Shown: positions 41,789 through 48,654 of the stretch, piece by piece
Layout of the letters: each line of letters opens with the position of its first letter
How positions within the stretch are numbered: position 1 is the stretch's first letter
Assembly (NCBI GenBank): GCA_015852425.1
Contig: JAAAIG010000005.1
Location: forward strand, 103,690-152,343
Length of the DNA stretch: 48,654 nucleotides
From: Gryganskiella cystojenkinii
Lineage: Eukaryota; Mortierellomycota; Mortierellomycetes; Mortierellales; Mortierellaceae
Reading direction: 5' to 3'
The notes under the pieces: model-generated
Told to the model about the DNA's origin: nothing
Seen by the model: the letters and a program-made list of their open reading frames with translations, nothing else
Database searches by the model: none
Translations under genes and position numbers: made by a program

Positions 41789-44700
41789 ATGACTGCAGGA
41801 GATGGACCTCTCCATCCTTTAGAACCCCATCGGCCTACAACCACGACCTCCACTGCACCTGCTCCAGCGCCAACAACCTCGGGCGCAACAACACGGCGAC
41901 GGGCAAAGAGTTTTCTGCGCAACTACTATGGGATTCAGCAAGCGGATACCGCCCTTCAGGAGGGTACCCGTGAGAAATCGAACTCGCACGCTGGCGGGAC
42001 TGCCCTGACCAAGGCTGATCCGTACGATCTAGGTAATACACAGAGTCTACGTGTAGAACATGACCATCATCACTGCAAAGAGTCTATTTTTTGCTCACCG
42101 TTCTCCTCTCTTCTCTTTTTTCCAAATCATCAGACAGTCATGCCTTCGAGGTGGATAAGTACATGCACAAGATGTTTGTCGAAAAGCAGCTCCCGGGATT
42201 GGTCCAGAGTGATAACGAACTTGTCGCAGATATTCGTCAACTGGATGGCGACATGAAAACCCTCGTCTACGAGAACTACAGCAAGTTTCTCAGTGCAACC
42301 GATACTATCAACAAGGTACTTGAATGATCCTGGTACAAAGGAACACCTCCTTCTCTTAAAGAAACCTGCTAAAAGTTTACTGACGCCCTTCTCTTTTTCA
42401 GATGAAATCGAACGTCGACAATCTGGAATCAGAAATGTCACGCTTGACCGAGAACATTAGCAAGATCGCCACTTCTTCTTCGGCTATTCATAGTTCTCTC
42501 GGCGGCAAGAGAGAAAAAATTCGGCAGTTAAACGGTGTCCACAGTCTGTTGACGAAATTACAGTTCGTATTCGAATTGCCGACCAACTTGCATCAGTGTC
42601 TCGAAACGGAGTCTTATACCCAAGCGGTCAAATCCTATTGCAGGACGCTTCATCTCCTTCAGCATTACAAGCACTTGACGGTTTTCACAGGGATCGAGCG
42701 CGAGTGCAAGACAATCATGGTCCAGATTGCTCAAAAGATTCGACAAAAAATGTGTGGAGAAGAGGTAAGAAAACGCTCACGCTGTGAACATCAAGCAAAG
42801 AGTCGAAATGATAGGTACTAACCTAAATATCTTTAAACTGACATAGGCCACTATAAATGAGATCTCGGAAAGTGTCGGGCTGCTACTCGCGCTCAAGGAG
42901 GACCCCGTTGCCCTGTGGAAACAGTATTTGGAGCTGTAAGTTAGGTCTTCTAGCGCAATGGATGGATGGTAAAACAATTAGAAATACACTGCTCTAACAG
43001 GTACACCCTTTATTGCCACCAATTAGCTCGCGGAATGCCCTTCGAAAACTTAGGACTAAAACACTGGAGAACATCGAGTCTTTGCCTTTATACACCGCCC
43101 CACCACCTGCTGGATCACCTGGATCGAATGCCCAAACACCTACAGCTACGCCCAGAAGAGCTTCGGGAAAGAAGGCTTCCAGGACACCCAGCGGTTCAAA
43201 AGACAAAGATAGCAAGGTTACAAAGGCGAACTCGATTGCAGGAGTTTCATCCGTATCTTCAGCAGCGCCTCAGCTAGTACCTGCTGATAAGGTGTCAGTC
43301 TTGAATGCTCAGTACTTGAAACAGGTCGAGGGCTTTGTATCTTCATTCAGGAGCTACTTTTTAGCGACAGCAGCGATAACACCTACCACTCCAGTCGGAC
43401 AGCATGGTGTCAACGGTGGCATGGCAACTGCAACATCTTCATCACGCTCACCTGAAAGTGAAACTGAAGAAAAGTCAGAAGCACAATATGACTTAACATC
43501 GCCGCCTCCAGCTTGGGCTGCCAAGGATGCGCGTGTTCACGCTAGTTTAACTCGGGACCAACAAGTATTGGCAACCAAGACTGCCAAGGATACCATCTCA
43601 AAGATTGTGAGCGGATATTTGGATACTATCTCCTCCTTTTTGGAGTACCCTGTGAGTGCCACTTGATCCCATGTTTTACGATAGGAACCGTCCAGATTCT
43701 TTGTCAATTATAACTGACGGATTCGTTGATTCTCTCTCTGTACATAGGACGACATTTTCAGCATTCAACCCGAAATCCACGTCCACGTGCTCCAAACACT
43801 GTATCTGGGCACGATCTCGAGCACGAGTCTCTGTCAGTTGGTCGGATTTGATTCACTGGCAATAGGTCTTATTCAGAACTGGGAGGGCCGACTTGTGGAA
43901 CGATCCTTGGCCAACGTCAAAGAAGGATTATTGCAACGAATCCTGGGCAAGAATGAGACTCTCTCGGAACAGCAGCAGGGCCATGGACGTGTCTCTGGAG
44001 AAGCTTGGTCGGTCCCGATCAAGGAAACGACGCAATGGTTATTGAATGCTTTCAAGATGGACACAGTTCCGTTCTTAGAAAGGTGTATGAGCTCGGATGC
44101 TCAGTTCATGGAGACTAAAGAGGGTCGTGCCTTGTTTTTGAAGAATTTCCAGGATGGATTTAAGATCTTTTGGGATCAAGTCTTGCAAGAGATGCAACAA
44201 TGGTCAGACCCCACGCCTCCTTCCTCTACTACCTTAAGGTCAACAGCCTCCGCCTCGAATACCCGTACGAGTCTGGTCATGTCCCAGCTTTGCTTCGAAC
44301 TTTCGAACGCGACCGTAGAACAGCTGTACAGAGCCGTCTCAAAGACTCTGTTCCGACCGGGAAAACGGAATCGATCTGGCTCGTTCTTGATCGAGTCGTA
44401 CGAGGAGCCACCAGTGGTAGCTCAGCTGCAGTGGGACTCTAAGAACGTGGTCCAGGCTTGTCAAGAAACCGGACACTTGCTGCTGGATGGATTCATCTCC
44501 AGGACAGGCAACGAGCTCTCTTGGTTGGTCATGGATGTTCAACAGCGTCAGCAACAACAGTCATCTCAGTCATCGCATCACTCTGCAGAAAAGGCGATCG
44601 ACTTTTTGACGTGGCCTTCTCCGCCCTCGGGCGTCTCCTGGGCTTGGGAGGAAGTCTATCGACAGCTGAACGAGATTGAGCGGCAAGTGATTGCGGTTTA

Positions 44701-45354
44701 TGGCGACGAGGGAGCAGGGCAACACCGCGATATTAGTTCTGAGTCAGCTCGTCGTGAATCCATCTTTAAGCCCGCTGGTGGAAGCAACAACGATAGTAAC
44801 GGACACAACAACGGCAAACGGAACGATTCTTTGACATCATTTGGAAGCAACACGATGAACTCTCGGTTCTTTGAATCAAGTCACCAGCAACGAAACCTGT
44901 TATTAAGCAACATTGACAAACTCTTCTCCGATCGGGTCGAGATTTTTGTGCGTTGCCAGGATCTGAACCGGACCGGGATCCTCTTTGGGATCATCAAGAT
45001 CTTGCTCAAAGCTTGGGCAGAGTCTGTCAGGACTCGAACTTTTGGGAAGGGAGGCTTTCAACAGGTTCAGGTCGATGCCGAGTTTGCCAAAGTTTGGCTT
45101 TGGAGGTTTGCGACTGCAGATGAACGTTTGATGCATTCACTGTTAGAGGAGACTCAGCAGACAGCGTACCGTCGTTGTATTGATCCTGTACCACTGGATT
45201 TTAATGTGAGCTTTGTTTCTCTTGTTCTGTGATGTCTCGACAGTTTCAAAGAGCCCTTGTCTAGTGACCAAAACTAACATGTAACCTTTCTCTATCTCTC
45301 TCGCTCTCCTTCTTGTAGACGATCGAATCTATCATTCAATCCTCAGACAGATAG
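41789..45354 (+). CDS. VPS51: Vps51, GARP/EARP tethering complex subunit
   Basis: Vps51 joins Vps52, Vps53 and Vps54 in the GARP complex that tethers endosome-derived vesicles at the trans-Golgi network. Seven exons (41,789-42,032; 42,134-42,315; 42,402-42,764; 42,847-42,935; 43,027-43,651; 43,748-45,205; 45,319-45,354) join in frame to 998 residues. The N-terminus has KSFLRNYYGI and ADPYDLDSHAFEVDKYMHKM, then the family core: QLDGDMKTLVYENYSKFLSA, TDTINKMKSNVDNLESEM, INQ-type REKIRQLNGVHSLLTKLQFV and FELPTNLHQCLETESY. These match the Vps51/fat-free homologue signature closely, including the LVYENY and ATDTI motifs. Residues around 330-420 form a Ser/Ala/Pro-rich insert (PPPAGSPGSNAQTPTATPRR). 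The last exon is only 12 codons. AATAAA lies at 45,401-45,406. Confidence 0.95.
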
Positions 45355-45641
45355 ACACTACATATTATGTTTGGTTGAAAGCTTACAAATGTATTGATTG
45401 AATAAAACTGAAAAAGAAAACTGAACTGATATTGTTGCTACAAACACAAGTTGATTCTGCTCGAGATGGATGAGAACTCAACTTTTGCTTCGGATGCCGC
45501 GAGGTATTCGTGAAGAGAGGTGCCAAGGTTGAAAAAGAATAAAGGATATGGAAAAATATTTCCATCTTCTCTGCCACAAAGTACCCTCCCCGTCATCCGT
45601 TTCTGTCTTTTTTTTTTTACAAAAGTTATGACAGCCAAACT

Positions 45642-48556
45642 TTACTTGGCAGCAGCTGCTGTTGCCTTGGGGGCCGTCGTTGACTTGGCCTTAGCCTTCT
45701 TGGCAGCCGTCGTAGTCGTGGCATCTGCTGGGGCATCGGCCTTTCTCTTCTTTCCAGCAGCAGAGATGGCGAGCTTCTCAACCTCGGCCTTCTTATCAAC
45801 CTTGGTGGCAGTCTTCTTGGTCTCCTTGGTCTCCTTGGTCGCGGCTTCCTTCTTCTCCTCGGCCTTGGCAGCCTTGGGGGCAGCAGCCTTCTTAGGGGCA
45901 GCCTCAGTCTCCTATTGTTCATACAAAAGGTGCAACGGAAAAATCGATCAGTTAGAAATTTTGCTATTCCAACCAAGCTAAGCACACACGAAAACGAACC
46001 CTCTTCGATGTTCTTTCTTTACCTTGGTAGCCTTAGCGGCGGCCTTCTTAGGGGCAACCTCCTTGGTCTCCTTCTTCTCTTCAGTCTTGGCGACCTTGGC
46101 CTTCTTCTCCTTGGGAGCCTCAACGGTCGTTGATGATGCAGCGGCCTTGGGGGCCTTCTCCTTCTTCTCCTTGGGAGTCTTGACCTCCTTGGTTTCCTTA
46201 GCGGCCTCCTTCTCCTTGGGGGCAGCAGACTTCTTCTCCTTAGGAGTCTTCTCGGCCTCGGCGGCCTTGGGAGCAGCAGCCTTCTCCTTCTTCTCCTTGG
46301 GGGTCTTGGTCTTCTTCTCAGCCTCAGCGGGGGCAGCGGCAGCAGCTGCGGGCTTCTTCTCCTTCTTTTCCTTCTTCTCCTTGGGGGCCTTCTCGGTCTT
46401 CTCGACAGCCTTAGGGGCAGCAGCGGCCTTCTCCTTCTTCTCCTTGGGGGTCTTGGTCTCCTTGGCAGCCTCCTTTTCCTTGGGGGCAGCAGCCTTCTTG
46501 GTCTTCTTGGGCTCCTCAGCGACAGTCTCCTTGGCAGCAGCCTTGGAAGCCTTCTTCTCCTTCTTGGCAGCCTCCTTGGCCTCTTGGTCGGCCTTGAGCT
46601 TCTTCTCGGCGTTCTTAACGTTCTCGGTATCGGCCTTGATCTGGTAATCCTTCTTGGAATCCTCGGCAACAGCTTCCCACTTGACTGCAAGGGACTTGAG
46701 GGACTCGGCACGAGAAACCTCGGGCGCGGCGTCCATCGCAGACTTCAAGTGGTCCTTGACGTACATATCGTAGGCAGAGCGGACCTTGAGGGTCTTGGGG
46801 GCAGCAGCCTTCTTGGTAGCGACAGGGGCGGCGACAACCTTGGTGGCCTTGGCGGCCTTGGAAGCAGCAACCTTGGCAGCGGCCTTGGCCTTGGCGGCGG
46901 CGGCCTTCTTCTTCTCCAACTGCTCCTTCTTTTGCTCAACCTTCTTCTTCTTGAGCTCAGCGACCTTGGCCGCCTTGGCAGCCAACTTGGCCTTCTTGAT
47001 AGCCTGCTTCTGGGCCTTCTTCTCCTTAGCCTCCTGAGCGACCTAAGTAGATGAGAAAACCGAACCAAAAAAAAAAAAAAAAAAGAGTGACGTGGGTGAT
47101 ATTAGAACTATGGATTGAAACGCGATCCGACTTGATTGAAGCAATGGCATTATTTGCACTAGAGTGCCAGGGGGGGAGCATACCTTCTGAGCACGGGGGA
47201 CAAGACCAGAGTCAGTGGGCTTCTTCAAGAACGCCATAAGACGATCCATGATGGCATCCTAATTTTTTTTTCGATTCCGAGAGGCAGAAAAGTGTTGCGT
47301 GATAAAAATAAAAATCGGCGTCAGGAACCAAAACAAAAATAAAAATCTCCGTTTCTGTTGTTGTTGTTTTAAATTTGCGACATCGGCCGTTCGTGTTGCT
47401 TTTTGTCTTTTTTTCGTTACCTTGTCACCACCGGCTTCGAGGTTGAAAAGATCAATGACCTCGCGAAGGAGGACAACGGTCCACTTTCCGAGTCTCTCCT
47501 CGAACGCCTCTTCTTCTTTCTATTATGGTGTATGAGATGCAAAAGACAACGTGGTGTGAGTTAGAAATCAAGGATATAAATATGTTACAAGTAAAATGAA
47601 AATGGAAATGAAAATTTTTCTGAACATGGTTTGAACAAAAAAATTCAACAGCCGAAGTCGACCGAGAGATAAAGAGAGCGAGAAAAAAGAGAAAGAGGTT
47701 GGATGAGTTTTACCTCGGACATGTCACCGAGACCATTGAAGGCCTTCAAGTCCTCCTTCATGGCCTTGGTAGCAACACGACCAAAGATGATCTTGTGAAG
47801 GTCCTGGACAAGGATATCGCGGTTCTTGAGCTTTTCCAAGTTGGTGTTGACTATTATGAAGAAAGTAGAAATATCCACCCAAAAAAAAAGCGTGTCGGTG
47901 AGTTTTAATGCTCATTAAAAATCATTTCAGATAAAGTGGCTGGCAATCTTTACACAGATGCCTGTTGTTGTGCGCGAGTAGGTTGATCGTCGCAGGTAAC
48001 TTTCACTTACCATGGGGGATATCACCGAGCTTGACGCCTTTGCCCTAAAATAAAGAATAATAGAAAGTATCGAGTCAAAGGGTTAGAAACAAAAGAACAA
48101 TGTTAGAAATGTCACATTACAACAAGCATCGAATTTTCTTTCAAGGGGTGGGGACAAACAAAGAACGGTTGGTTGTTGTTGGCTGAGTGGTTTTCTCTGT
48201 AATGAGTGATTTCACCCGGTTGTTCCGAGGGGGGATAAAGTGCGTGTGTTTGTGTGTCGTGACATCCAATCGGGGGAAGGGGATGAGAGGGGATGGTCGC
48301 CAGCTACTGCTGAGAGTTGTTATTTTTCGTTACTAGGTCGTTATGTTGTTGCGCGTCCGCTCTGGGGGCGCTGTGATATACGGTGGCGGTGCGTGTGTGT
48401 ATGTCTGCTGAAAGATAGAGGGATAGAGGTTGTGATTTTTTTGTTTCGATTGTCTTTTTTTTACCTTGGGAATCACCAACTCCTTTTTGGGCTTTTCGAC
48501 AACAGCAACGGTGTAGCGGTCGACCTTTTTACGGTCGCGGGGTCCATTCACGGGGA
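45642..48556 (-). CDS. DEK-domain / HMG-box chromatin protein with lysine-rich tail (5' end outside window)
   Basis: Seven minus-strand exons are visible (48,556-48,465; 48,044-48,011; 47,850-47,714; 47,519-47,421; 47,258-47,184; 47,042-46,023; 45,911-45,642), all in frame; the first begins inside a codon, so the start lies past the right edge. The first part matches the DEK core: GKGVKLGDIPHVN, LVQDLHKIIFGRVATKAMKE, DLKAFNGLGDMSE and VIDLFNLEAGGDKDAIMDRL, MAFLKKPTDSG (SAF/SAP-like, binds structured DNA). Next comes a coiled, Lys/Ala-rich stretch, then an HMG box at about 46,596-46,793 (KVRSAYDMYVKDHLKSAMDA, SLKSLAVKWEAVAEDSKKDY), then about 270 residues of KE/KA repeats (TPKEKKEKAA). DEK and HMG proteins both bend or bind distorted DNA; here they are in one chain. 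Likely role: nuclear chromatin architecture. The HMG assignment rests on the WEAVAEDSKK and YDMYVK motifs. Confidence 0.85.
46023..46590 (-). repeat. Degenerate KEKKEKA-type coding repeats
   Basis: The plus strand shows many copies of a unit like CTTCTTCTCCTTGGGGG, read as PKEKK on the minus strand. Copies vary by a few bases, so this looks like old tandem expansion in the tail of the DEK/HMG gene. Confidence 0.75.
47067..47084. repeat. A18 run in an intron of the DEK/HMG gene
   Basis: Eighteen A on the plus strand (T on the coding strand) lie just upstream of the lysine-rich exon, extending its polypyrimidine tract. Confidence 0.7.
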
Positions 48557-48654
48557 CTGGTTAACGGGCATGATGACGAGGGATAAAGGTGATGAAGGGT
48601 CGATATGTGGTATCGAGGATGACATAGAAATTGAGAGGAGGGAGAAAGCGAAAA

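Noticed and set aside
46019..46711. 230-residue Arg/Pro-rich open frame (minus strand)
   Set aside because: It is another frame of the Lys/Ala repeat exon of the DEK/HMG gene; AAG-rich repeats give Arg-rich shadows.
1..48654. tRNA, 5S rRNA, transposon ends, telomere repeats
   Set aside because: I looked for B-box-like GGTTCGA contexts, 5S core motifs, long terminal or target-site repeats and telomeric arrays and saw none convincing; a covariance-model scan would be needed to be certain.

Overview
This window is nuclear DNA of a filamentous fungus. The genes have several short GT-AG introns (mostly 60 to 280 nt), pyrimidine-rich leaders, poly-A and poly-T runs in the noncoding DNA, long glutamine and serine/threonine tracts, and fungal-specific families (Zn2Cys6 regulator, eisosome protein, DASH-like kinetochore protein, divergent F-box/leucine-rich proteins). 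The F-box style and gene set suggest an early-diverging lineage such as Mortierellomycotina. That placement is inference from protein style; no marker gene proves it.

Left part (1-11,870): the last exon of a small acidic SH3 protein (Nbp2/Skb5 type); a two-exon gene for a 1,474-residue low-complexity protein of unknown function; then an F-box cluster holding one decayed gene (minus strand), one intact gene (plus strand) and a C-terminal scrap of a third copy. Middle (11,871-28,402): acetyl-CoA synthetase, a 1,290-residue Zn2Cys6 transcription factor rebuilt from three exons, an almost 6 kb gene-free stretch with a 10-base assembly gap, a KY-type transglutaminase-like protein with a Cys-His-Asp triad, and a small thioredoxin-fold protein of the Fmp46/DUF1687 type.

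Right part (28,403-48,654): an HSPA12-like Hsp70 with a prion-like Q/Y/G-rich N-terminus; a nine-exon coiled-coil protein, possibly Spc34-like; a third F-box gene; a Pil1-type eisosome protein with a 15-nt microexon and a long disordered tail; a DNAJC17/Cwf23-type J-domain plus RRM splicing factor; the GARP/EARP subunit Vps51; and, running off the right edge, a chromatin protein joining a DEK-like domain, an HMG box and a lysine-rich tail.

The genes form no operon or obvious pathway cluster; most are housekeeping functions (trafficking, membrane domains, splicing, chromatin, acetate activation). I found no CRISPR array, transposon, tRNA or rRNA. The points most worth following are the domain fusions (prion-like Hsp70; DEK plus HMG), the F-box birth-and-death cluster, the microexon, a GC-AG intron, a perfect 22-bp palindrome and the large intergenic region. 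Exon structures were built by hand from splice consensus and reading-frame continuity, so all need transcript support.
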